Of a stretch of DNA of 64,000 nt, positions 49,271 to 58,807 are shown piece by piece. Under the pieces are notes generated by a model, which saw only the letters and a program-made list of their open reading frames with translations, made no database searches and was not told the DNA's origin. The translations under genes were made by a program, and so were the position numbers. Location: assembly GCA_022376925.1 (NCBI GenBank), contig JAIOJX010000024.1:165757608-165821607 (forward strand), written 5' to 3'. This stretch comes from Tragulus kanchil (Eukaryota > Chordata > Mammalia > Artiodactyla > Tragulidae). Numbering within the stretch: the stretch's first letter is position 1; each line of letters starts with the position of its first letter.

Positions 49271-49790
49271 GCCATGGAATTAAAAGGCGCCTGCTCCTCG
49301 GCAGGAAAGCTACGACAAACCTACAGTGTACTAAAAAGTAGAGCCGTCACTTTGCTGATAAAAGTCCGTGTATTCAAAAAGATCATTTTTCCAGTAGTCA
49401 TGTATAGATGTGAGATGTGGACCAAAAAGAAGGCTGAGTGAAGAATAATTGATGCTTTTGAACTGCGGTGCTGGCAAAGACTCTTGAGAGTCTCTCGGAC
49501 TGCAAGGAGATCAAATCAATCAATCCTAAAAGGCATCAACCGTGAAGATTCATTGCAAGGGCTGATACTTTGGCCACCTGATCCAAAGAGCTGACTCACT
49601 GGAAAAGCCCCCGATGCTGGGAAAGAATGAGGGCAAAAGGAGAAGGGGGCGGCAGAGGATGAGGTGTCAGACAGCATCGCTGACTCAATGGACATGAATC
49701 TGAGCAAACTCCAGAGGACAGCGAGAGACAGGAGAGTCCGCTGTGCTGCAGACCACGGAGCCACAGAGTCAGACGCAAACAACAATGAAC
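49271..49790 (+). mobile_element. BovB LINE, 3' end, diverged
   Basis: AAAGCTACGACAAACCTACA, GTCATGTATAGATGTGAGAT, CTTTGGCCACCTGATCCAAA, GGCAGAGGATGAGG and CAATGGACATGAATCTGAGC. It is independent of the copy at 40690 (many differences) and not an assembly duplicate. Confidence 0.92.
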
Positions 49791-49799
49791 TTAAGTGCA

Positions 49800-50910
49800 T
49801 AGATCACAATGTCAGATTTACTCCATTTCTAATCTTAATTTTACAATTAACCCTAAATAGCAAAGGAGACACTAAGCACTTGTCATCCAAAAAATAAATA
49901 AATCCATTTTTAAATATAAGCCTTGAGCATTTAATTAGCAACTTCTGACTTCTGACTCAATGATTCCTTAGTATAAACTCTGTAGGGTCAATGTGCAACA
50001 GATCAATTTAGTAGCTCCTGAATATCTACATGTAAATAAGCTGCTAATAATTTTCATTTCTTTAGAAGAAATATCTGAGTCCTAGGAGTTCTGACCCTGC
50101 TCACAATTGTTGCCTAAAAAGCTAATGGAGACATGATTTAGAATAGAGTAGCATCCTATTTTCTGGTTTCTCCTCTTCCTCCTTGTAGAGAAATACATAG
50201 TGGAATATTTTGTAGCCGTCAAGCATTCAACAGAGGCAGTGAGAGAAGAGTCATCCTTTTCTGCTCTAATAAACTTAGAAGAGTCGTATTTGATGCCCAA
50301 AGAGTAACTGAGCATGTTTAAACTGTGCTCTTGATTCTGTCCCCACAAAGCACAGACACAAAGGGAAATTATGATAGAAATTGTGCTACACTTTAATGTA
50401 TTCAACACTTGGTTTTCTTTTTCTGTTTGGTCTACATGCACCACCTGGTGGTAAAGTAGTGCATTTCAAGTGCAATATGAGTGTGTGTGTGTGTGTGTGT
50501 GTATTGAAGGTCTTAACATGGGAAGAGAATGTTAATATGTTAATGTTATCAATCTAAATATGGACTAGATTACAATGCAGTTATTTTGCAACAAATACCT
50601 AATGAAACTCTAGAATGTTAATACATACAGGCTAGAAATAAAGGGGAGAATAACTCATGTTGGAAAGTAAAATAGCATTCTCTTTTTTACATGAGCTATA
50701 CTTCTTAAAATTCCATCCTTAAATTAACATTTATTTATTGCATCAACGTTCTTACTGAGGGCAAGTCACCCATTGATAAGCAGTATAAAGCCATATACAT
50801 TTTTCTTTATTTTTAACTTTTAAGAAAACTCATGTCGAAAGTATGTATCCTTTTCTTTATGTTAGCTGTGGAAATAACAAGTCACCAGAGAATCAGCTAG
50901 ACTAGTTTTG
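49800..50910. other. No recognised element apart from a GT microsatellite
   Basis: A (GT)11 run sits at 50481-50502. A 120-codon minus-strand frame (50082-50444) has no recognisable family and is not called. This is the DNA 1-2 kb upstream of FGF7. Confidence 0.5.
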
Positions 50911-51030
50911 CAAATATAGCAGCTGAGGTTCAGAAATGTCAGGTGACTTGTTCAAGGTCATCCTGGTAATCAGTGGCCCAATTCAAGCAAGAATGTGGTT
51001 ACTCTGACTTTCAGTCTGGGAACGGGAGAC
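50911..51030 (+). mobile_element. MIR SINE
   Basis: AGCTGAGGTTCAGAAATGTC, AGGTGACTTGTTCAAGGTCA and AGTGGCCCAATTCAAGCAAG follow the MIR core and 3' part. It ends about 500 bp upstream of the FGF7 promoter. Confidence 0.82.
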
Positions 51031-51479
51031 AGAAGCCTATAAGCAATGCTGAAATACCTCGGTATGAAGAGATATGCCCTTAGCTCAGCTACACAACTCT
51101 TGGAGACACTAAGGTATGAATGAGTACCTGTCAGGAGTTTTATTTGCACATTCAGAGCACGAAGGAACAATAGCAGCAAGGCATGCTTCATAAAACTATG
51201 CAAAGGATTTCCTATTAAAATATGCCTTTATATATATGCTCAAAGGAATATTTCCCAACTTATTTCAACTGCTATAAGACAACCTAAAAGTCCCCTTTCC
51301 CTTTCTTACTGCCTCAGAATCAGAGATGTGTTTCTACAAAGCAGGTACCCATTTGCAGATCTGAGCTGAAACCGGGGTCGTGGCTCCCTCTCACGACCGC
51401 TGAGTGAACACTGTACCAGCCTCTCTTATTCTCGCTGTTGCATTCAACTAACAGCTCACTGGTTAAGTCTTAATTGCTT
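51031..51479. other. FGF7 proximal upstream region, no repeat
   Basis: Unique-looking DNA between the MIR and the CCAAT box. I name no further binding site with confidence. Confidence 0.5.
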
Positions 51480-51547
51480 CCAATGAGGTCAGCAAAGGTA
51501 TTTCTCAAAAAGCCCTGAATAAAAGGCTCCACACCCACACACACACA
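51480..51547 (+). promoter_or_regulatory. FGF7: FGF7 core promoter (CCAAT and TATA-like boxes)
   Basis: A CCAAT pentamer lies at 51480-51484 and a TATA-like AATAAAAG at 51518-51525. About 25-30 bases downstream begins the CA-rich sequence that I recall as the start of the published human FGF7 cDNA, so initiation near 51545-51560 is inferred. The spacing of both boxes to that point is typical of a focused RNA polymerase II promoter. The exact start site cannot be read from sequence alone. Confidence 0.6.
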
Positions 51548-51586
51548 CACACGCTCACACACAAGCTCACACGCGCTCACACACAC
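51531..51586 (+). repeat. CA-rich microsatellite at the FGF7 transcription start
   Basis: An interrupted CA run with CACA, GCTCACACACA and GCGCTCACACACA units. It straddles the inferred start of FGF7 transcription and forms the first bases of the 5'UTR. Human FGF7 also starts in a CA-rich stretch (recalled). Length variation between animals is likely. Confidence 0.8.
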
Positions 51587-51754
51587 AGAGAGAAAACCCT
51601 CTTGCCTGCTGTTGATTTATGGAAACAATTATGATTCTGCTGGAGAATTTCTCAGCTGAGAAATAGCTTGTAGCTACAGTAGAGAGGCTCAAGTTGCACA
51701 GGGCAGACAACAGCCATGGGATTCTTGTGGATCCAGCTGTTATCAACAGAACAA
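51548..51754 (+). other. FGF7: FGF7 exon 1 (5'UTR, non-coding)
   Basis: This matches the human FGF7 5'UTR as I recall it: a CA-rich start, the METIMILL-encoding uORF, and an end in ACAGAACAA. It ends at a strong donor, GTAAGT at 51755-51760. It joins exon 2 at AAGTCAAGTGG, as in the human transcript. The 5' limit is inferred from the TATA spacing. It contains a microsatellite and two upstream ATGs. It lies in the duplication-free part of the window. Confidence 0.8.
51619..51666 (+). promoter_or_regulatory. FGF7 uORF A (15 codons)
   Basis: ATG at 51619, stop TAG at 51664-51666, encoding METIMILLENFSAEK. Two in-frame ATGs are present (51619 and 51631). From memory the human 5'UTR encodes the same 15 residues, which would be unusual conservation for untranslated sequence. 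It is the first AUG met by a scanning ribosome on the inferred mRNA. Confidence 0.7.
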
Positions 51755-52370
51755 GTAAGTGACTGTTACTCGTCTTTAAAAACGAATGCTAAATGTTTGT
51801 GGGTAGTTTATCTCTTTCTCTGGTTTTAGGACTGAGGGAAAAGTAAGGTAAGCAGACTTTTGAGCCGTGTGAGTATCTACAGCAGTTGCCTTGTGGAACT
51901 TACAGAAAGATAAGGCTGGAATTCTCCAGAGCGATTCTGACATTTAACTTGAGAACTGTGGGCAGCTCAGGAGAAAATAACTGTCAAACCACAAGCGTAC
52001 AGAATAAAGACATCTAGGAAAAAGCATTTATATTTTGTTCCTAGGAAGTGTGGAACTGAATGTAAATCAGCAGCTCTACACTGCAGGATGTTTCTTATCA
52101 AATAGGAACTGGAATGAATGGTACACTCCTATTCTGATTAATCACTACTGATGCAGAACTCTTCTAAATCTACAAATAGTGTGGTAAAAACACTGACACC
52201 CTCTGTGAAAGCTGTTTTCCATGTACCTTCACCGTGTGAATTACACAGTTCATTGTAATGGTATTTACTCACTGAGATTTACTTTCCATCTTCCTCTCTC
52301 TCCTCACTCTCTACTCTTAATCTCTCATTGCAAACAGAAGTCAAGTGGCAAACAGCATCTCAGCGACTGA
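51716..52370 (+). promoter_or_regulatory. FGF7 uORF B (23 codons, spans intron 1)
   Basis: ATG at 51716 in GCCATGG, a strong Kozak context. Thirteen codons run exactly to the exon 1 end (51754), then ten more from exon 2 (52338-52367), with TGA at 52368-52370. The peptide is MGFLWIQLLSTEQ joined to KSSGKQHLSD. The intron falls in phase 0. The recalled human uORF has the same length and junction but several substitutions, so length may be conserved more than sequence. Confidence 0.65.
51755..52337 (+). other. FGF7: FGF7 intron 1 (583 bp)
   Basis: The donor is GTAAGT at 51755 and the acceptor is a long CT-rich tract ending in TTGCAAACAG at 52337. No recognisable repeat lies inside. If retained, it extends uORF B by 24 codons to a TAG. 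Confidence 0.8.
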
Positions 52371-52605
52371 GCTTATTACAACCTGCTTCTATAAGGATAT
52401 ACCCACAGCACCTGGTTGAAGGAGGGCTCCCATACTGTCAAGAGGAGCGAAAGGATAAGGCTGGCGATTTGGAGAGGGCCACGGCTCTTCCTGAAACCAG
52501 TCTACGGTTCACAGGCAGGACGCGGTCGATGACCTAGGGGCAACCATCAACTGAAGATCTGATTTTCATTATGTTATTCATGAACACCCGGAGCACTACA
52601 CTATA
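52338..52605 (+). other. FGF7: FGF7 exon 2, 5'UTR part
   Basis: Exon 2 begins after the AG at 52336-52337. It carries 268 bases of leader before the FGF7 ATG, collinear with the recalled human mRNA. ATGs occur at 52529 (two-codon uORF ending TAG) and at 52571 and 52580 (same frame, uORF D). No other ATG is present in this part of the leader. Confidence 0.8.
52529..52537 (+). promoter_or_regulatory. FGF7 uORF C (minimal, Met-Thr-stop)
   Basis: ATG ACC TAG in the 5'UTR of exon 2, 69 bases upstream of the main start. The same nine bases are present in the human leader as I recall it. Minimal uORFs of this kind can stall or delay ribosomes; that role is inference here. Confidence 0.55.
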
Positions 52606-52606
52606 A
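52571..52606 (+). promoter_or_regulatory. FGF7 uORF D (11 codons), stop overlaps main ATG
   Basis: ATG at 52571, peptide [11 protein letters not shown], stop TAA at 52604-52606. The last A of the stop is the first base of the FGF7 ATG (TAATG, 52604-52608). The main start context is weak (CTATAATGC; a purine at -3 but C at +4). This geometry suits termination-reinitiation or leaky scanning past uORF D. I recall the same sequence in human. Confidence 0.7.
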
Positions 52607-52891
52607 TGCGCAAATGGATACTGACCTGGATCCTGCCAAGTCTGCTCTACAGAGCCTGCTTCCACATGGTCTGTCTCGTGGGCGCTGGGTCTCTAGCTTG
52701 CAATGACATGACTCCAGAGCAAATGGCCACAAATGTGAACTGTTCCAGCCCTGAGCGACACACAAGGAGCTATGACTACATGGAAGGAGGGGATATAAGA
52801 GTGAGGAGGCTCTTCTGTCGGACACAGTGGTACCTGAGGATTGACAAGCGAGGCAAAGTCAAAGGGACCCAAGAGATGAAGAATAATTACA
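52606..52891 (+). CDS. FGF7: Fibroblast growth factor 7, first coding exon (partial CDS)
   Basis: This encodes residues 1-95 of FGF7/keratinocyte growth factor plus one base of codon 96. FGF7 is secreted by mesenchymal cells and signals to epithelia through the FGFR2-IIIb receptor with heparan sulphate. Residues 1-31 are a signal peptide with a hydrophobic core ([12 protein letters not shown] onward), cleaved before CNDMTPEQ. N45 in the NCSS sequon is the known N-glycosylation site. Residues from about 65 ([16 protein letters not shown]) start the beta-trefoil core. The length of 286 nt and the donor GTAAGT at 52892 match the family exon structure. The open frame continues to 52947 only as intron read-through. 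About half of the 194-residue protein is missing because later exons lie beyond the window. Changes against recalled human FGF7 cluster in the signal peptide (R2, S12, A17, M21, V22, A27, G28). Confidence 0.96.
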
Positions 52892-54334
52892 GTAAGTACT
52901 GCTCTCTCAAGTGTACAGAACAGTTTTTGAACCTTAACAGTCTGTGAAAGGATTTACTTTCAGGTGACATGCTTTCTCAGTTTCCTTTTATTTGTGGGAA
53001 AAAAAATTAAATGTAATTTTCTATTGGCTCTAAAATGGGATAAGCTATGGTCCTATAAATACCTCCTGAAGTAGGGCAACTGTAATACTATTATAGCGGA
53101 TCCGATAACCCAAGCCAACTTGAAAATATATTCTCCGTGTCCTTAGCTCACAATGTTCATATGTTAAGTGAAATGTAAATACTATTATTTATACTGAAAT
53201 GTGATTTATTGTCTTCTAGCAAAACTCACAAGGAACTCTCCTAGAATACTCAGTGAATTCTCACCAGAAATGAATTATCATTAATTTGAGGACATATATA
53301 GAGTTTTTTGGTTAAATTTGATTTCTCTTAAAATATTTCCATGGTGTCTAATACTGAATTGTGCTAAAATGACGTGTGCCGTTGTATATAGCTGTAGAGC
53401 AGATGGGGATCTGTGGTCTCCTTATCTGTTCTTGTCATAGGAACTCATATTTGATTGCTTAGTTATTTCCTTAGGCGCAAAAACAGATTCCTTCCAACAT
53501 TTTATTCATCTGCACATTCTACGCCATAAAAGTTCATGTTACCTTAAAAGAAACGCAAATATGAAGGAGGAAATATAAGTGAGTTAGAAGAGATGTTAAT
53601 TCCATGATTTAAATGTAAACAATTACATTTTCTTCAATACTCAGTTATTCTTTTTATGTTGATATATGAGGGCTGCATTTATCATTTAGCAGTTATGATT
53701 AATAATCCATTTCAATTTTATGGAGTAAATATATACCTGAACATGTACATTAAGAACTTAAAATCCTGAGAGAAATGGAACTTTATTTCCATTACCAGCA
53801 CTTGAACAGTGTTATATCATTTTATAATGTTAAATATCTTAAATTCAATTGAAAAAGAATGCATGAGGTGATGGCATAAACATTTGCTGAGCACTGTGCC
53901 AGGCTTACAAGTGAATATTCAAAACTTTGCTGCTTATTGAATAAATGTCTTCCAGGATTGTAAACTATTAATAATAAACCAGTATGGAAATATGGGGAAT
54001 TATGTTTCCAATATGAAAATGAGAGAATCCACTTTTTAAACTATAAGCGACATAGAATGCCAAGATCATTTTAATGGATTGCTAACAGTATGGTTATTGT
54101 TACCTCTATTAATGATGTTATCATGTTAGTTGCAGAATACTGTTCTGATTATCCTCAGGTTTAGCTAAGTGAATAACTATTTTGAGGAAAGTTTTGTGGA
54201 TAGTTATTTCTATGTGAGCAACAGAATCTGGCTCACATCAATAAATAAATTTATTTAAAAGTTATTGAGATTTATAACAGATAACAGAACTTGGTCTCCA
54301 CCAGAGCCCAGGTGGAAGTTATGACAGATAGGTC

Positions 54335-54425
54335 CAGTTCCTAGCTCTGAATGACTCTGGTACAGTTCCTTACTTTTTCCAATTCTCATTTTTTTTCAGT
54401 CTGTAAGATGTTGGATAAATACAGA
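54335..54425 (+). mobile_element. MIR fragment in FGF7 intron 2
   Basis: TTCCTAGCTCTGAATGACTC, GGTACAGTTCCTTACTTTTT and TTTCAGTCTGTAAGATG resemble the MIR middle. Confidence 0.5.
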
Positions 54426-54731
54426 TGACACAATATGTCTTTTAGTTCTTGCAATCTATTTTGTTCTAAACTTCAGAATATAAAACATAAAGGTGAGCAA
54501 TCTAAATACTCATATAATTATACACACAGAGAATGAGATGAAGGGGAATATAATCTTAATGGTAAGTTGAGCTGTCAGAACTGACTGCAAGCTGTAGTAA
54601 GGTTATTGAACCTAAGCCCTGTAGAATTCTTCCATATGCTGACTAGTTCCTTTTGTATACTTTTACCAAGTAATGAAAAAGTCAAAAACTAGATGCAAAA
54701 TCCAGTAAAAGTGAACAGCGTTCATAATTAT

Positions 54732-56958
54732 TTGGGATCAATTAGAGTATCTAAAATTGGAATGCCTACAACCAGAATGCATTAGATGAATGTGTCTTAT
54801 TTTGTATGAAAATTTCTTGAAATCATGACTCTCAGGTATTTTAAAACATACAGAAAATGCTAAAGTTTTGTTTTTTTTTTTTTAATAGTTTGAAACACAG
54901 TGTAGCACTGACTTTGAGTAACCATAAAGCTGATCTGGTTCATAAAGTCTCTTCTAACACTAATTCTACAGTGAAAAAGAAAGGAAGAAAGTGAGGAAGG
55001 AGAGAAGGGAGAAAGAAGGAAGCAAAGAAAGGCATCCTACATTGTTAGAAGTTAGAATGTCACAATATCAATGTACTAAAAGACAAAACATACAATATGT
55101 GAATAATATTTACTTCTATAAGCTTTTTCATAGACTGTGTATACTGTCTTGAGAGTGTATACTATCCACAGCCTATACTTCCAGGAAGATTCTCCTGGAA
55201 AGGGAGGCTTACACGGATCCTGTCAGTAACCCCCAAAGCGCCATCAAGCGTGGTGCTGTCCTATTGAAGAACAGCCCATCAGGCCTCTCCATAAGTAGAG
55301 GCTAATTTACTACTGTCTACAAAGACTCCCAAAGTACTCCACTGAGAAATATACAGAGAATAACACAGAGGAGAACTCTGATGTTCATTTTCCTATTTTT
55401 TAATAACAGAGAAGAGACTTCTGATATTCATTTCCTTACTAATTTTAAAACTGAGTGCCTCATACAAACAAAATGCAAATTGTCACATGTGAAGTTGAAG
55501 CTACAGAATCCAGGTACAAAGAAAGTGCTCAACAGAATTTGTTACAAAGGTGGAAGAAAACAGAAAAACTGCATTCCTCAATCCTTAACTGAATCAATGA
55601 ATAAATGAACAAAAGATGTTTCCTTCCTATTTTCATTAAAATGAGAAAAAGGTAATTGGACTGTGGACTAGGAAACATCAAGTTCAGAAAGTGGATCAGA
55701 ATGGAACTCTGAATTTCATTTTCGGTGTTCTGATGCCTTCATTTCTGTCATAGATTGAGTATTTTTCTTTGGAGGCCTTTTAAGATGGGATAGATTTGAA
55801 TGTCTTAGATGATACAATTTTGCATGAATAGTTAGACATCGCTACATGAAACAATTTTTGGGATCAATTAGATTTTGGATTCAAATGCATTAGATGTGTC
55901 TTATTTTGTATGAAAATTTCTTGAAATCATGACTCTCAGGTATTTTAAAACATACAGAAAATGCTAAAGTTTTTTTTTTTTTTTTAATAGTTTGAAACAC
56001 AGTGTAGCACTGACTTTGAGTAACCATAAAGCTGATCTGGTTCATAAAGTCTCTTCTAACACTAATTCTACAGTGAAAAAGAAAGGAAGAAAGTGAGGAA
56101 GGAGAGAAGGGAGAAAGAAGGAAGCAAAGAAAGGCATCCTACATTGTTAGAAGTTAGAATGTCACAATATCAATGTACTAAAAGACAAAACATACAATAT
56201 GTGAATAATATTTACTTCTATAAGCTTTTTCATAGACTGTGTATACTGTCTTGAGAGTGTATACTATCCACAGCCTATACTTCCAGGAAGATTCTCCTGG
56301 AAAGGGAGGCTTACACGGATCCTGTCAGTAACCCCCAAAGCGCCATCAAGCGTGGTGCTGTCCTATTGAAGAACAGCCCATCAGGCCTCTCCATAAGTAG
56401 AGGCTAATTTACTACTGTCTACAAAGACTCCCAAAGTACTCCACTGAGAAATATACAGAGAATAACACAGAGGAGAACTCTGATGTTCATTTTCCTATTT
56501 TTTAATAACAGAGAAGAGACTTCTGATATTCATTTCCTTACTAATTTTAAAACTGAGTGCCTCATACAAACAAAATGCAAATTGTCACATGTGAAGTTGA
56601 AGCTACAGAATCCAGGTACAAAGAAAGTGCTCAACAGAATTTGTTACAAAGGTGGAAGAAAACAGAAAAACTGCATTCCTCAATCCTTAACTGAATCAAT
56701 GAATAAATGAACAAAAGATGTTTCCTTCCTATTTTCATTAAAATGAGAAAAAGGTAATTGGACTGTGGACTAGGAAACATCAAGTTCAGAAAGTGGATCA
56801 GAATGGAACTCTGAATTTCATTTTCGGTGTTCTGATGCCTTCATTTCTGTCATAGATTGAGTATTTTTCTTTGGAGGCCTTTTAAGATGGGATAGATTTG
56901 AATGTCTTAGATGATACAATTTTGCATGAATAGTTAGACATCGGCTACATGAAACAAC
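54732..56958. repeat. Tandem duplication 18 (offset 1126 falling to 1102)
   Basis: Copies at 54732-55855 and 55858-56958. The start of the right copy is a contracted version of the left copy (about 24 bases lost in 55858-55910). It lies in FGF7 intron 2. Confidence 0.93.
54973..55032. repeat. Purine-only GA tract (first copy)
   Basis: About 60 bases of almost pure A/G (GAAAGGAAGAAAGTGAGGAA...). Second copy at 56075-56134. Confidence 0.85.
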
Positions 56959-57280
56959 TGTTCTCTGGGTTACCATCAGAAATTCCCCAGTCCATTTTCA
57001 TGGCTTTTCTTGGAATGAAAGGGAAAGTGACCTGAAGGAATGAATGGATCTTCAAGGACTGCTTATTTCACCAGCAGAAGCCCTGCTCCTTCATGGAAAT
57101 GTGGTTGATATGATGTTGTTAAGATAATGGATGGGAGTATGTAGGCGACGTGAAAACTCTGGGTGTCGAAGTCTGCTTTGAAAAGTGCTAGGCTGCAGCA
57201 GGCAAACACAGGCCCTGGAGGAAAAGAAGTGGAGTGTTAAGGAGGTGGACACGATGGCTCCTGTCTCCCGTCTTCGTTGT

Positions 57281-57484
57281 GGTTGTTTAGTCGCTCAGTT
57301 GCGTGTGACTCTTTGTGACCCTATGGAGTGTAGCCTGCCAGGCTCCTCTGTCCAGGGGATTTCCTAGCAAACAGACTGGAGCAGGCTGCCATTGACCTCT
57401 CCAGGGGATCTTCCTGACCCAGGCATGGAACCCCGGTCTGCACTGGCGGGCAGATTCTTTACCACTGAGCCACCTGGGAAGCCC
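57281..57484 (-). mobile_element. Bov-tA SINE, antisense (first copy)
   Basis: GGTTGTTTAGTCGCTCAGTT to GAGCCACCTGGGAAGCCCC, complete in reverse orientation within FGF7 intron 2. Confidence 0.94.
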
Positions 57485-58413
57485 CTGTATCTTTAAGAGA
57501 ATTTAAAAAAAAAAATCACTCAAGCTACCCTGGGTTGTCAGGGTCTCACTTCAGGCTTAATTGATAGTGTCATTTTGTGAAATATTTTAAATCTAGATAA
57601 GACTGAGTAAAACGGCAGAAAAAATGCACCAAGGAACCCAACAGAAACAAGACTTATATTTGTAACCACAGCAGTAAGAACCTGCTATGCAAAAATGGGA
57701 ATTTACAGGAGGCCAAGAGATGCTGAACTGCATTCCTGACTCTGGAGGGGAGGGCAGTTATTACTGGAAAACGGGTCCTGAGATCTCACACTATTCCTAC
57801 CAGGAGGCAAGAAAGCCTCTCCTCTCTGCTGCTTCCCTGGTGGCGCCAGTTAGCTTCTTAGTAGGGTTCTAAGCAAGGAAACTAGAATCTACCTGAATTC
57901 ATGAGAATAACAAAAGTACAAAATGTCCCTCCAAAACAAAACCAGTATCTCTGTTCTCTGCTGAAGGAGAACACTGGACACGTCCCCAAAAGGGGATAGA
58001 TTGAGTATTTTTCTTTGGAGGCCTTTTAAGATGGGATAGTTTAGTTAAAACAATTTTGCATGAATAGTTAGACATCGCTACATGAAAAAACTGTTCTCTG
58101 GGTTACCATCAGAAATTCCCCAGTCCATTTTCATGGCTTTTCTTGGAATGAAAGGGAAAGTGACCTGAAGGAATGAATGGATCTTCAAGGACTGCTTATT
58201 TCACCAGCAGAAGCCCTGCTCCTTCATGGAAATGTGGTTGATATGATGTTGTTAAGATAATGGATGGGAGTATGTAGGCGACGTGAAAACTCTGGGTGTC
58301 GAAGTCTGCTTTGAAAAGTGCTAGGCTGCAGCAGGCAAACACAGGCCCTGGAGGAAAAGAAGTGGAGTGTTAAGGAGGTGGACACGATGGCTCCTGTCTC
58401 CCGTCTTCGTTGT

Positions 58414-58617
58414 GGTTGTTTAGTCGCTCAGTTGCGTGTGACTCTTTGTGACCCTATGGAGTGTAGCCTGCCAGGCTCCTCTGTCCAGGGGATTTCCTAG
58501 CAAACAGACTGGAGCAGGCTGCCATTGACCTCCCCAGGGGATCTTCCTGACCCAGGCATGGAACCCCGGTCTGCACTGGCGGGCAGATTCTTTACCACTG
58601 AGCCACCTGGGAAGCCC
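58414..58617 (-). mobile_element. Bov-tA SINE, antisense (second copy)
   Basis: Copy of 57281-57484 in duplication 19; one T/C difference (GACCTCTCC against GACCTCCCC). Confidence 0.94.
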
Positions 58618-58807
58618 CTGTATCTTTAAGAGAATTTAAAAAAAAAAATCACTCAAGCTACCCTGGGTTGTCAGGGTCTCACTTCAGGCTTAATTGATAG
58701 TGTCATTTTGTGAAATATTTTAAATCTAGATAAGACTGAGTAAAACGGCAGAAAAAATGCACCAAGGAACCCAACAGAAACAAGACTTATATTTGTAACC
58801 ACAGCAG

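Noticed and set aside
52892..52947. FGF7 frame continuing past codon 95
   Set aside because: A consensus donor GTAAGT sits at 52892 at the position expected for this family; the extension is intron read-through.
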